From: Microcoleus sp036704825
GTDB lineage: Bacteria > Cyanobacteriota > Cyanobacteriia > Cyanobacteriales > Microcoleaceae
Direction of reading: 5' to 3'
Assembly (NCBI GenBank): GCA_036704825.1
Contig: JAUBSN010000032.1
Span: 1-64,000, forward strand
Length of the DNA: 64,000 nucleotides
Positions within the stretch are counted from its first letter, which is position 1. The number at the start of each line of letters is the position of its first letter. The translations under genes and the position numbers were made by a program. Under the pieces are notes generated by a model. The model had not been told where the DNA came from. It did not search any database and saw only the letters and a program-made list of their open reading frames with translations. Of this stretch, positions 9,364-18,491 are shown one piece after another.

Positions 9364-11217
9364 ATGACTAACCAAGAAATCCTGCAACGGCATTTACTGC
9401 AACTAGACAATCGAGGCTACAAAGCCTACAAAGAGATTCAGGGTAGCTACGACTTTTCTGAATTCACATTAATTATTGATTACGTGCAGGGAGATCCGTT
9501 TGCTTCTCCGAGTAAATTTAGAGTCAGAGTTCCCCCCAGCATTGCTCAACTTCCCCGCGAACTTTTCAATTCTCGCAGTCGAGAAATAGCCTTGCGAGAT
9601 TACCTAACTCGCCAGTTTGACAAAGCAGCAAACAGCATTAGCAGCAAGCGCGGCACAGGGAAAAGCGGTATGATTGCAGTGACTCGCTTCGGACAAGAAG
9701 TTTTAGAGCGAACTTCCGCATTTATCATTTCCTCACATACATCCAATCTCAAAGATTTAGGAGGAGTTGAACTGCGATTTTCCGTCGGACTTCCAGCAGG
9801 CGGGCGCAGTATTTTAGGGAGACAAGCTGCTGAAATGCTGTGCGAAGATATCCCGGAAATTGTCAGCAAATCTCTGAAGTATGCTAACTTAAATGCTGCT
9901 GAATGTCGCCGTCACGTTGAAACGGTAGAAGATGCTGACTGGCTGCGGGAACAGTTGGCTGAAAAAGGATTAGTTGCTTTTGTGGCCGACGGTTCTATTT
10001 TACCCCGCCGCAGCGGTGTTGACAATCGCCCTTTGTTAAATAATGCTGTGGCTTTTCAGTCGCCGCCGTCGTTAAAAGTTGAGTTTAATTGTCCGAATCG
10101 CGGTTTGATTTCCGGTATGGGTATTCCCGCTGGCATTACTTTGATTGTTGGGGGCGGCTATCACGGCAAATCAACTTTACTCAGGGCGATTGAGTTGGGA
10201 GTTTACAACCGAATTCCGGGAGATGGTCGGGAATTTGTGGTGGCTAATCCGGCGGCGGTGAAAATTAGAGCGGAAGATGGCCGAAGTGTGGCGGGAGTTG
10301 ATATTTCGCCTTTTATTAACCACTTGCCACAAGGTAGAGATACTGCACAATTTTATACTGAAAATGCGAGTGGCAGTACGTCGCAAGCTGCTAATATTAT
10401 TGAGGCTTTGGAAGTGGGAAGAAGGAAGCGGGAAGAAGGAAGTGGGAAGAAGGAAGAAGGAAGTGGGAAGAAGGAAGAAGCTCAATCTTTTGTTGTAGAG
10501 ACGCAATTAGTCGCTGTTTCAAAAGGGGATTTAGTGCCTGTTTTATTGGTGGATGAGGATACGGCGGCGACGAATTTCATGATTCGCGATCGCCGAATGC
10601 AAGAACTCATCGCTAAGGATCGGGAACCGATTACGCCGTTTATCGATAAAGTGAGACAATTGTATGCGGATTATGGCGTATCGACTATTTTAGTAATGGG
10701 GGGAACTGGCGATTATTTTGATGTGGCGGATACTGCGATCGCACTGGATAATTTTCAAGCAGATAACGTGACTGAAAAAGCTAAAGAGATTGCTAAGAAT
10801 TACTCTACCAGCCGCGCTGCTGAAGGCGGAAAAAGTTTTGGTGAGATTACTCAAAGAGTGCCGGTTCCTGCTAGTTTTGATCCGAGTCGGGGACGGCGAG
10901 ATGTGCGGGTGAAGGTGCGAGATGTTGATGAATTGGCTTTCGGAACTGAGGAGATTGATTTGGGTGCTGTCGAGCAAATTGTGGACAGCGGACAGTTAAG
11001 GGCGATCGCTGCGGCAATGGTTTATGCTAAGCAGCAATACATGGACGGAAAACGCACTTTGTCGGAAATTATAGATTTGGTAATGGCAGATATTGACGCG
11101 CAGGGGATGGATATTTTATCGCCTTTTCCTGAAGGGGATTTTGCCATGTTTCGACGGTTTGAATTGGCGGCGGCAATTAATCGGCTTCGCAGTTTGTCGG
11201 TTGTTGCCAAAAAGTGA
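9364..11217 (+). CDS. ABC-class P-loop ATPase (PF09818-like)
   Basis: A 617-residue cytoplasmic protein that matches the 'predicted ATPase of the ABC class' family. The Walker A is GGGYHGKST (about residue 261-269), a Walker B-like PVLLVDEDTAATNFM follows near residue 395, and the C-terminal part carries MGGTGDYFD. The cellular role of this family is unknown. Two oddities stand out. A heptamer repeat has been read through to give an in-frame Lys/Glu/Gly/Ser insertion (residues about 350-373). The start codon is embedded in TAATGAC-type tandem repeats without a visible Shine-Dalgarno. The next gene is an ABC transporter, but a 150-bp gap separates them. Confidence 0.85.
   Translation: MTNQEILQRHLLQLDNRGYKAYKEIQGSYDFSEFTLIIDYVQGDPFASPSKFRVRVPPSIAQLPRELFNSRSREIALRDYLTRQFDKAANSISSKRGTGKSGMIAVTRFGQEVLERTSAFIISSHTSNLKDLGGVELRFSVGLPAGGRSILGRQAAEMLCEDIPEIVSKSLKYANLNAAECRRHVETVEDADWLREQLAEKGLVAFVADGSILPRRSGVDNRPLLNNAVAFQSPPSLKVEFNCPNRGLISGMGIPAGITLIVGGGYHGKSTLLRAIELGVYNRIPGDGREFVVANPAAVKIRAEDGRSVAGVDISPFINHLPQGRDTAQFYTENASGSTSQAANIIEALEVGRRKREEGSGKKEEGSGKKEEAQSFVVETQLVAVSKGDLVPVLLVDEDTAATNFMIRDRRMQELIAKDREPITPFIDKVRQLYADYGVSTILVMGGTGDYFDVADTAIALDNFQADNVTEKAKEIAKNYSTSRAAEGGKSFGEITQRVPVPASFDPSRGRRDVRVKVRDVDELAFGTEEIDLGAVEQIVDSGQLRAIAAAMVYAKQQYMDGKRTLSEIIDLVMADIDAQGMDILSPFPEGDFAMFRRFELAAAINRLRSLSVVAKK
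10411..10480. repeat. In-frame GGGAAGAAGGAAG tandem repeat inside a coding sequence
   Basis: About 70 bp of purine-rich tandem units (AAGTGGGAAGAAGG...) lie inside the ATPase gene and keep the reading frame, encoding REEGSGKKEEGSGKKEEA. Similar purine repeats occur intergenically at 41880-41940, which supports a mobile or slippage-driven origin. Confidence 0.8.
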
Positions 11218-11285
11218 TAAATTTCTACCCATATAAATTGCTTTTTAGACCGAGTGGGAGAGTGAGAAAAGTTTGATTCTGCCTA

Positions 11286-11318
11286 GTGACAGATGACAGA
11301 TGACAGATGACTGATGAC
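11286..11318. repeat. GACAGAT heptamer tandem repeat
   Basis: Four to five units of GACAGAT/GACTGAT in the short gap upstream of the FHA-ABC gene. Confidence 0.75.
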
Positions 11319-11370
11319 TTCCACTTTTTGATATGCTGACAAAAGTGAGTGTAAAAAACGCGATTTAAAT

Positions 11371-13731
11371 ATGATAGGCAATATAGGACAAGCGACTGCT
11401 TTAAGCGATCGACCTTATATAGTATTAAGCAGTCAAGGGGAGGTTTTACAGTTAGAGTTAAAACAGCAGCAGCACGTATTGGGGCGCGATCGCACTCGTG
11501 CTGATTTAGTCGTTCCCGATGCTTGGCGGGCTGTTTCCGGCGTTCACGGTGTTTTGCGCCAAATTGGGGATAATTACTGGATTTACGACGGTGACGGGCA
11601 GCGGCCCAGCACTAATGGCTTATTTGTCGATCGCACTCGCATCACTCCCAATGACGGTTACTGTCTGAAAGACGGTACAGAAATTAAAATCGGTCTCGAT
11701 CCTCAAAATCAAGTTTTGCTGACTTATTTTAATCCGCTGGCGAATCAGGTTGCTGTCTCTAGCAAGCAGTCAATTCTTCTTAAGAATCGGTCGGTTTTGT
11801 TGGGGCGCGATCCAAACGCTTCGCTGCAATTAGATGCGCCGCTTGTTTCTAGACGGCACGCCACAATTGACCAAGACAGTCGCGGTAATTATATTTTGCG
11901 AGACTACAGCGTTAACGGGGTTTTTGTTAACGGTCAGCGAGTGACAAATTCTGTACAGTTGTCCGAGGGAGATGCAATTCGGATCGGCCCGTTTACTCTA
12001 ACTTACCGCAGCGGTGAGTTGCAGATGCAAGACTCCGGCCATCAAATTCGTGTGGATGCTGACAGTCTGGTGATTCCGAAGCGTTTGGATGGGATAAAAT
12101 TAGCGATCGAACCGGGGCAGTTTGTGGCTTTAGTCGGCGGTAGCGGCGCTGGCAAATCTACTTTAATGCGGACGCTTTTAGGCATCGAAAAAACCACTAA
12201 CGGCGCTGTGTTTCTCAACGGCGACAACCTGCGCCAAAACTTCAATATTTACCGCAATCAAATCGGTTACGTGCCTCAAGATGATATTGTACACGCCGAT
12301 TTGACCGTAGAAGAAGTCTTGAGTTATGCAGCTAAACTGCGCTTACCTCCCGATACAGATGTCAATCAGGTAGTCGCAAAAACTTTAGAAGATATTGAAA
12401 TGACTCACCGCCGCAAGGCTTTAGTAAAACAGCTTAGCGGCGGACAGCGGAAACGGGTCAGCATCGGAGTTGAACTGTTAGCAGACCCGAAACTTTTCTT
12501 TTTGGACGAACCGACTTCAGGACTCGATCCGGGTTTGGATAAGAAGATGATGCAACTGCTGCGAAAGTTGGCAAATCAAGGCCGGACGGTGATTCTGGTG
12601 ACTCACGCGACGGCAAATATCACGATGTGCGATCGGATTGTGTTTATGGGTCGCGGCGGGCGCCTTTGTTACTTCGGCCCGCCTAGGGAAGCGCTCGATT
12701 TTTTCGATGTCAAAACCGCCGATTTTGCTGATATTTACAGTGAATTAGAAACAGGAGAAAACAACGTTTTAATTTGGGCGGAAAAGTTTAAACAATCTCC
12801 CTACTATCAGCGCTATATTGTCAACCACTTCAGCACAGGAAACGCTAATGCAAAAACACCTTCAGCACCTTCTGTACCCCAATCTCAATCTTTTGTAAAA
12901 CAACTCGTTTTGCTCGCCCAGCGCTATTTTCAGCTTATTTCTCGCGACGTAGTTAACTTGAGTTTAGCTCTTTTGACAGCGCCGATCGGCATTAGTTTGC
13001 TGCGGCTGGCCGTCAGAGATAAAGACCCGTTAATTGGAGCGCCGGAGGCAACTTTAGCACCTTTAGCGCTCAGAGTTTTGTTTGTATTTACCTGTGCGGC
13101 GATTTGGGTAGGACTGGCAACTTCTCTGCAAGAAATTGTCAAAGAATCTGCTATTTATTTGCGAGAACGTTTGGTCAATTTAGGATTGTTTGCTTATTTA
13201 GGTTCAAAAATTTTTATACTTTCTGGTTTGGCAGTATTGCAAACGCTGTTAATGGTAGGAGTTATTCTGAGTGCGTTTAAATCCCCCGAACCGAGTTTTA
13301 TTTCCTGGCCTCTGGGAGCAAGTATTACCACATTCCTAACTTTGATGAGCTGCATAAGTCTCGGATTAGTTGTTTCCGCAATTGTTAAAAATGGCTCTCA
13401 AGCTAACAGCGCTTTGCCTCTCTTATTGCTGCCTCAGATTATTTTTTCTGGAGTTTTGTTTAAGATGGAAGGTGCGGCGAGCAAGTTTTCTTGGCTGATG
13501 TTAAGCCGCTGGTCTGTGGGTGCTTACGGCTCTTTAGTTAATGTGAATGGGATGGTTCCCGCACCTACTAGATTACCGGACGGGAGTACGCTTCCTCAGC
13601 CGTTTGAGCCTACTCCGGTTTACGATCCAACGTGGGAAAATTTGGGTTTGAACTGGGGTATTTTGTGCGTTCATATTTGCGTTTATTTGATGTTGACTCT
13701 GTGGTTGCAGAAGCGGAAAGATATTTTATGA
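11371..13731 (+). CDS. FHA-domain ABC transporter, ABCG-like half transporter
   Basis: A 786-residue protein. Two forkhead-associated domains come first (about residues 35-105 and 145-210; the second has GRDPNASLQLDAPLVSRRHA). An ABC ATPase follows with Walker A GGSGAGKST (256-264), signature LSGGQRKRVS (from 355) and Walker B FFLDEP. A C-terminal ABC2-type membrane domain has about six helices (about 510-785). FHA domains bind phosphothreonine, so transport may be controlled by Ser/Thr kinases; one such kinase lies at 40408-41868, but the link is inference. The substrate is unknown. Its stop codon overlaps the start of the EVE gene (ATGA). Confidence 0.9.
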   Translation: MIGNIGQATALSDRPYIVLSSQGEVLQLELKQQQHVLGRDRTRADLVVPDAWRAVSGVHGVLRQIGDNYWIYDGDGQRPSTNGLFVDRTRITPNDGYCLKDGTEIKIGLDPQNQVLLTYFNPLANQVAVSSKQSILLKNRSVLLGRDPNASLQLDAPLVSRRHATIDQDSRGNYILRDYSVNGVFVNGQRVTNSVQLSEGDAIRIGPFTLTYRSGELQMQDSGHQIRVDADSLVIPKRLDGIKLAIEPGQFVALVGGSGAGKSTLMRTLLGIEKTTNGAVFLNGDNLRQNFNIYRNQIGYVPQDDIVHADLTVEEVLSYAAKLRLPPDTDVNQVVAKTLEDIEMTHRRKALVKQLSGGQRKRVSIGVELLADPKLFFLDEPTSGLDPGLDKKMMQLLRKLANQGRTVILVTHATANITMCDRIVFMGRGGRLCYFGPPREALDFFDVKTADFADIYSELETGENNVLIWAEKFKQSPYYQRYIVNHFSTGNANAKTPSAPSVPQSQSFVKQLVLLAQRYFQLISRDVVNLSLALLTAPIGISLLRLAVRDKDPLIGAPEATLAPLALRVLFVFTCAAIWVGLATSLQEIVKESAIYLRERLVNLGLFAYLGSKIFILSGLAVLQTLLMVGVILSAFKSPEPSFISWPLGASITTFLTLMSCISLGLVVSAIVKNGSQANSALPLLLLPQIIFSGVLFKMEGAASKFSWLMLSRWSVGAYGSLVNVNGMVPAPTRLPDGSTLPQPFEPTPVYDPTWENLGLNWGILCVHICVYLMLTLWLQKRKDIL

Positions 13732-14177
13732 ATTACTGGCTGATCAAGTCGGAACCGGATGTTTACAGTATTGCGGACTTGAAGGGCGATCGCACTTGTA
13801 CTTGGGATGGCGTTCGCAACTATCAAGCGCGCAATTTTCTCCGAGAAATGATTCTGGGAGATTTAGTATTTTTTTACCATTCTAATACTAAAATTCCAGG
13901 AATTGTCGGGTTGGTGCGCGTCGTGGAAACTGGAATTGCTGACCCGACTCAGTTTGATATGAATAGCGAATATTACGATCGTAAATCGCAACTTGATGCA
14001 CCTCGCTGGCAAACTGTGAAAGTTGAGTTTGTTGAGGAATTTGGTAAGTTAATATCTTTGGATGAATTGAAACAAAAGTTTAGTGCTGATGAGATTTTGG
14101 TGGTGAAGAAAGGCAATAGGTTATCGGTGATGCCAGTGTCTGAATTTGCTGCCCAGAAGATTTTGAATATGAGATGA
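13728..14177 (+). CDS. EVE domain-containing protein
   Basis: A 149-residue protein covering a whole EVE (PUA-like) domain: NYWLIKSEPDVYSI at the start, TWDGVRNYQARNFLREM, GDLVFFYHSN and GLVRVVE. EVE domains are thought to bind modified bases in nucleic acid. The true start is the ATG at 13728, which overlaps the transporter stop as ATGA; the frame also runs upstream, but only as a shadow of that gene. The overlap implies translational coupling with the FHA-ABC gene. Confidence 0.88.
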   Translation: MNYWLIKSEPDVYSIADLKGDRTCTWDGVRNYQARNFLREMILGDLVFFYHSNTKIPGIVGLVRVVETGIADPTQFDMNSEYYDRKSQLDAPRWQTVKVEFVEEFGKLISLDELKQKFSADEILVVKKGNRLSVMPVSEFAAQKILNMR

Positions 14178-14535
14178 GTTGTGACCGTTTAACCTGTGGC
14201 GATAAATTAATTTTTTTTACTATGAATGTTGTTTTCTTACCTCCCCTACCCACTTCCCTAGGTTAATGCGATTAATTATGATTAAGTCTCTTTTCTCTGT
14301 TTCTACTTTAGTTCACTTGTACTACTAAATCCCCTTTTTCTCGATCTGTGACAGTTCGGGTGCCGAATGTCGGATATAAGCGTATAGCAAGGCATCTCGC
14401 TGTTATTTTAAGGCTTTGAGGGTGGCAACACTGGTGGGAATTTCGGGGAGGTTTTAACCACCGATGAACGCTGATTCTCATGCGGAATCTTTGCGAAATT
14501 CAGACTTGGTTGGAGGATCGATAAATATCTACAAT

Positions 14536-14580
14536 AAACTGGCATAATTTCATCAATTATAGTTGACATTATGCCAGTTT
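14536..14580. repeat. Perfect 13-bp inverted repeat (hairpin)
   Basis: AAACTGGCATAAT (14536-14548) pairs exactly with ATTATGCCAGTTT (14568-14580) across a 19-nt loop. It may act as a bidirectional terminator between convergent genes, or be an element end. Confidence 0.65.
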
Positions 14581-14591
14581 TCATTGTTGGT

Positions 14592-14706
14592 GGCGTTGCT
14601 GAATCACAGGTATGAATTCCCGATTTAGGAATTTTTATCGGCCAAGTATGGTGAGTTTTGTAACATCAAGCGAAAAGTTGATTTATACGCCAGAATCAGC
14701 AACGCC
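14592..14706. mobile_element. Short MITE-like element with IS-type terminal inverted repeats
   Basis: GGCGTTGCTGAATC at 14592-14605 and GAATCAGCAACGCC at 14693-14706 are inverted copies with one mismatch and bound a 115-bp non-coding segment. The end sequence resembles the terminal repeats of cyanobacterial IS elements that I recall as GGCGTTGCTGATTC. No transposase is present and I see no clear target duplication. Confidence 0.6.
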
Positions 14707-14954
14707 CTGAATCTACAGTATATTCCATGTAGATGTAGATCGCGATCGACCGGGTTTCGAGCAACACAATCAGTTACGATGCGAGAACGGTAAAGAAACC
14801 AGGTTTTGCGCGGTTTACTTCATAAACCAGGAATACGCTGTATATCCCTCAATATGAAAGCCGCCGAACAAAATAGTGCTGCCACAATAGCCACACTTTT
14901 TTATACTGCTATTTCAGAAAATTCTAGGCAGCCTTGCGACACCTCTAGTTTAGC

Positions 14955-16871
14955 TTATTTACCTACACCCGCTGGCTGCTGACGGTTTCGCACTTCCAGA
15001 AAAATCAACAAAGCATTAACATCAGCCGGATTTACCCCACCAATTCTGGCAGCTTGGCCAATTGTCAGCGGCTTCACCTTAGCCAACTTTTCCCGCGATT
15101 CTTTGGAGAGAGTTGTAATTGCCATGTAATCCAAATCTGCAGGCAATTGGCGGCGTTCGTGTTTGGCAATATCATCGATTTGATTTTGCTGTCTTTGCAG
15201 GTAGCCGGAATATTTGATGTCAATTTCTGCACCCTCTTTCTCAGCCAACTTCAGACTGGAATTGCCTAAATGGTAGCGTTCCAAATCGACATAATGAAAA
15301 CCGGGACGGCGCAACAAATCAGCAAGAGTAATTGAACCTTTAATCGCTTGTTGAGTATCTGCAAAAATTGCCTTGCCTGCTTCCTCGTGCTCTTTCACCC
15401 GCGTCGAGTACAAGCGTTCCTTCTCTGCCACAATATTAGCTTGTTTGCGATCGAACAACTCCCAGCGGCGATCGTCAATCAAACCAATTTCCCGTCCCAG
15501 CGGAGTCAAGCGTTGGTCTGCATTGTCCGATCGCAATAATAGCCGGTATTCCGATCGCGAAGTCAACATCCGGTAAGGTTCCCGCAAATCCTTCGTACAC
15601 AAATCATCGATCAAAGTCCCGATATAACTTTGCTCGCGAGGAAACACAATCATCTCCTGATTTTTGGCAAACCTAGCCGCGTTAATCCCCGCCACAATCC
15701 CCTGTGCAGCCGCCTCCTCATATCCAGTCGTACCGTTAACCTGACCCGCGCAAAACAGCCCTTCGATCTTCTTCGTCATCAGCGTTGGAAAACACTGAGT
15801 TGCCGGCAAATAATCGTACTCCACAGCATAAGCAGGGCGCATCATCTCGCACTTTTCCAAACCCGGAAGAGTCCGCAGCATTTGCAATTGCAAATTTTCC
15901 GGCAAACCAGTCGAAAATCCTTGGATATAAAGTTCAGGAATATCTCTACCTTCCGGTTCAATAAAAATCTGGTGACTTTCCTTATCCGCAAACCGCACAA
16001 TCTTATCTTCAATACTCGGACAATAGCGCGGCCCCTTCGCATCAACCCAGCCGCCGTAGACTGGAGAAAGGTGCAAATTGTCTCTAATTAACTGGTGAGT
16101 GGCTGGCGTAGTCCGAGTCAAATAACAGGGCATTTGTTCCCGTTCTATCCAAACTTCTGGATCGAAACTAAACCAGCGAACATCTGCGTCTCCCGGCTGC
16201 GGTTCCAGGTTGGTGTAATCGAGAGTACGCTTGTCAACTCTTGCCGGAGTTCCTGTTTTTAACCTGCCAGTTTCAAATCCCAAACGATTGAGAGTTTCCG
16301 TCAAACCAACGGCGGCAAATTCTCCAGCGCGTCCGGCGGGCATTGACTTATTACCTACCCAAATTGTGCCGCCTAAAAAAGTACCTGTGGTCAGAATTAC
16401 TGCTTTGCATTCAAAAGCAACGCCGAAGTATGTTTCTACTCCGATTACTTCTTCGTTTTTGCCCAAAACTAAGTCTGTTACCATCGCTTCGCGGACGGTC
16501 AAATTCTCTTGATTTTCAACAATATTATTCATTACAGCGGCGTATTCCCGCTTGTCGGTTTGTGCTCGCAGCGCCCACACTGCGGGGCCTCTCGAAGCGT
16601 TGAGGACGCGCTTTTGCAAGTAGGTGCGATCGGCCATTTTGCCAATTTCCCCGCCTAACGCATCAACTTCGTTAGTAAGTTGGGTTTTAGCCGGGCCGCC
16701 GACAGCCGGATTGCAAGGTTGCCACGCAATTTTGTCGAGGTTGAGGGTGAGGAGAAGGGTGCGACATCCGAGGCGAGAAGTGGCGAGGGCGGCTTCGCAG
16801 CCGGAGTGTCCGCCACCAACTACGATGATGTCGAAACTGTCTTGGAATTGTACTGGAGTTTGTGCGGTCAT
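14955..16871 (-). CDS. mnmG: tRNA uridine-5-carboxymethylaminomethyl enzyme MnmG
   Basis: A 638-residue homologue of GidA/MnmG. With MnmE it installs the carboxymethylaminomethyl group on U34 of tRNAs. The FAD dinucleotide-binding motif VVGGGHSGCEAAL lies at residues 17-29, followed by the family's NPAVGGPAK, GTFLGGTIWVG, LKTGTPAR and GTTGYEEAAAQGI motifs, and the C-terminal helical domain ends with GGVNPADVNALL. Length is normal. The 5' flank is odd: heptamer repeats (16874-16905) occupy the place where a Shine-Dalgarno would lie. Confidence 0.97.
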   Translation of the reverse strand: MTAQTPVQFQDSFDIIVVGGGHSGCEAALATSRLGCRTLLLTLNLDKIAWQPCNPAVGGPAKTQLTNEVDALGGEIGKMADRTYLQKRVLNASRGPAVWALRAQTDKREYAAVMNNIVENQENLTVREAMVTDLVLGKNEEVIGVETYFGVAFECKAVILTTGTFLGGTIWVGNKSMPAGRAGEFAAVGLTETLNRLGFETGRLKTGTPARVDKRTLDYTNLEPQPGDADVRWFSFDPEVWIEREQMPCYLTRTTPATHQLIRDNLHLSPVYGGWVDAKGPRYCPSIEDKIVRFADKESHQIFIEPEGRDIPELYIQGFSTGLPENLQLQMLRTLPGLEKCEMMRPAYAVEYDYLPATQCFPTLMTKKIEGLFCAGQVNGTTGYEEAAAQGIVAGINAARFAKNQEMIVFPREQSYIGTLIDDLCTKDLREPYRMLTSRSEYRLLLRSDNADQRLTPLGREIGLIDDRRWELFDRKQANIVAEKERLYSTRVKEHEEAGKAIFADTQQAIKGSITLADLLRRPGFHYVDLERYHLGNSSLKLAEKEGAEIDIKYSGYLQRQQNQIDDIAKHERRQLPADLDYMAITTLSKESREKLAKVKPLTIGQAARIGGVNPADVNALLIFLEVRNRQQPAGVGK

Positions 16872-16873
16872 TC

Positions 16874-16905
16874 GATTTTAGATTTTAGATTTTAGATTTT
16901 AGATT
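16874..16905. repeat. ATTTTAG heptamer tandem repeat at the mnmG 5' end
   Basis: GATTTTA repeated about 4.5 times, ending 3 bp from the mnmG start codon on the opposite strand. It replaces any recognisable ribosome-binding site. Confidence 0.8.
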
Positions 16906-17094
16906 GAATAACAGACATCTGGCAAAATTAGGTTTTAGTCAGGGTAGGGCAAGGCTGACAAAATCTTTTTAGGAAATGTCTAATTTACTTCCGAGTTTAA
17001 TCTGGATGCTTAGTTATCGGATAGGATGTTTTTGATCCCTCGGTCGCTCGCGAAAAGGTTTGAGCATCTCGCTTAAACAACAGGTGTTCCTCAA

Positions 17095-17448
17095 TTACAA
17101 CTTTTGCTCTCCATTAGTGTAGGTGCTTTCTTCTAACATCAATGTTAATCCAGTAATTTTTACGGGGGGTCGATCTTTGAATTCTACGACAAATGACAAC
17201 TCCCCACCCATTGCCGCGATATAACTTTGCAAAGTAGATACCAACAAATCCGCACGGCGTTCGAGTCGCGAGACATTTTCTTGACGCATATTTAATAATT
17301 CTGCCATGCGAATCTGAGTAAATTTCCTTGCTTTTCGTAAGTCTTGCAAGGTCATTTCTTCAGCCATTAATTCAACCGAGCGCTTTTCGACTATTGCTCG
17401 TTGTTCGGGAGGCAAATTCTCCATCATAGTCTTCAGACTAATTGTCAT
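17095..17448 (-). CDS. XRE-family antitoxin (HigA-like)
   Basis: A 117-residue protein with a helix-turn-helix at about residues 36-70 (LQDLRKARKFTQIRMAELLN followed by NVSRLERRADLLVSTLQSYI). This is the layout of HigA-type antitoxins that bind their own promoter and the toxin. The start codon overlaps the 3' end of the upstream toxin frame by 11 bp, the toxin-first order typical of HigBA. The partner toxin is interrupted by an amber codon, so this antitoxin may now be free of its target. Domain and start are clear; the name HigA is by family. Confidence 0.85.
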   Translation of the reverse strand: MTISLKTMMENLPPEQRAIVEKRSVELMAEEMTLQDLRKARKFTQIRMAELLNMRQENVSRLERRADLLVSTLQSYIAAMGGELSFVVEFKDRPPVKITGLTLMLEESTYTNGEQKL

Positions 17449-17809
17449 CTGTTTCGGGCTCCATTAACTTATTCAAATGGTCGGTAAATCTACTATCTGC
17501 TATCTTAATTATTTGCTTGTAAAATCGCTTCTCACTACTACAAAATTTGTCCCCAGCTACCAACAGAATCGCAGATCGGCGGGGGTCAAATGCAAAAGCG
17601 ACTCGCTAAACTCCATCAGCCGCCTGAAACCTAAGTTCCGACCTATTGGTGTAGGTAGAACCATTGAGAGTATCGACGTGAGGACGCTTGAGGTTTGGAC
17701 CAAATTCTTGTAACAGCGTGAGTTTTGCTAAAAGCTCTAATCTGACATCAGTGGGGAATTCGGTAAACTCAGAGTAAAAATCAAAGTGAAACTCAATGTT
17801 CCATGTCAT
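17438..17809 (-). pseudogene. HigB/RelE-family toxin with internal amber stop
   Basis: The frame starts MTWNIEFHFDFYSEF and matches cyanobacterial RelE/HigB-superfamily toxins. It reads to RFQAADGV and then TAG (17606-17608), exactly where the family has Trp (usually GVWRVAFAFDP). The same frame continues intact after the stop (RVAFAFDPRRSAILLVAGDK, then KRFYKQIIKIAD) to a natural TAG at 17438-17440. A single G-to-A change of TGG to TAG therefore explains the lesion. The 67-residue product lacks the C-terminal half with the expected catalytic residues. It is operonic with the antitoxin at 17095. Confidence 0.8.
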
Positions 17810-17963
17810 TTGGATCGATTATGCCTTACATAGCATATTATAGGCAAGAGTCGATCGAATAACAATATCTATATGCGCCCTTCGCGTCTTCGCGGTTCAA
17901 TAATTCCGTACAGTTGCAGTTTTGAGCTATGTTAGACAAAAAAATCTCAACAAGCGTACACAA

Positions 17964-18293
17964 GTGAAATACTTCTTCTTATCCGACGGCTGGAAAGTTG
18001 GACGCGTCTGGGGCGTAGGCGGCGAGTGGAGTCACGCCGCCTGGAGGCGTCAGCCGGACATCCAACAGCTCAACCTCTGCCTCTGGGATCAAAAAGAAAA
18101 AATGTGGCTCTACCGCGTAGAAGACGCTGTACTGATGGTAGAAGTCAAACCCACAGCCCCGGTAGACCCGAACGATCCTGGCAAAAACATCGGCAACGTA
18201 GTGCTGACGAGACTCATAGATGCCGAGCAAGTCCTCGAACGCCTCGGGACGATCGCTGCCCGCTGCGAAATGGGCAACCCGCCACTAATATAA
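17964..18293 (+). CDS. Conserved cyanobacterial protein of unknown function
   Basis: A 109-residue soluble protein starting KYFFLSDGWKVGRVWGVGGE, with two Trp-rich motifs and a VEDAVLMVEVKP strand. The frame opens earlier (TTG 17922), but GTG 17964 gives the N-terminus I associate with cyanobacterial homologues. It sits about 200 bp upstream of psbB on the same strand. I do not know its function. Confidence 0.7.
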   Translation: MKYFFLSDGWKVGRVWGVGGEWSHAAWRRQPDIQQLNLCLWDQKEKMWLYRVEDAVLMVEVKPTAPVDPNDPGKNIGNVVLTRLIDAEQVLERLGTIAARCEMGNPPLI

Positions 18294-18491
18294 TGCCCAA
18301 CATATTGCAATCGGTTCTAACACTCGATACACTTCTTTAAATAACTTTCATTTTTATGCTTCCGCCTTTGAAGGTAGATGGCATTCGGCAAAAGGCAGAT
18401 TTTAAACCCTGCAGGTAACTGCTGGGGATTCAGAATCTGATTTTTCCGTAAAAATAGACATCATCACTTACACCTTGGAGAACCGCAGTCA

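Larger units (their letters stand above)
14178..14954. other. Long intergenic region between convergent genes
   Basis: A 777-bp non-coding stretch between the convergent EVE and mnmG genes. It holds a perfect hairpin (14536-14580) and a short element with IS-like ends (14592-14706), both listed separately. The remainder has short CGGGTTT/AACCAGG fragments seen elsewhere in the window, but no reading frame I can support. Confidence 0.5.

Noticed and set aside
15630..16091. A 153-codon plus-strand frame within mnmG
   Set aside because: It lies wholly inside the conserved mnmG sequence and is a shadow.
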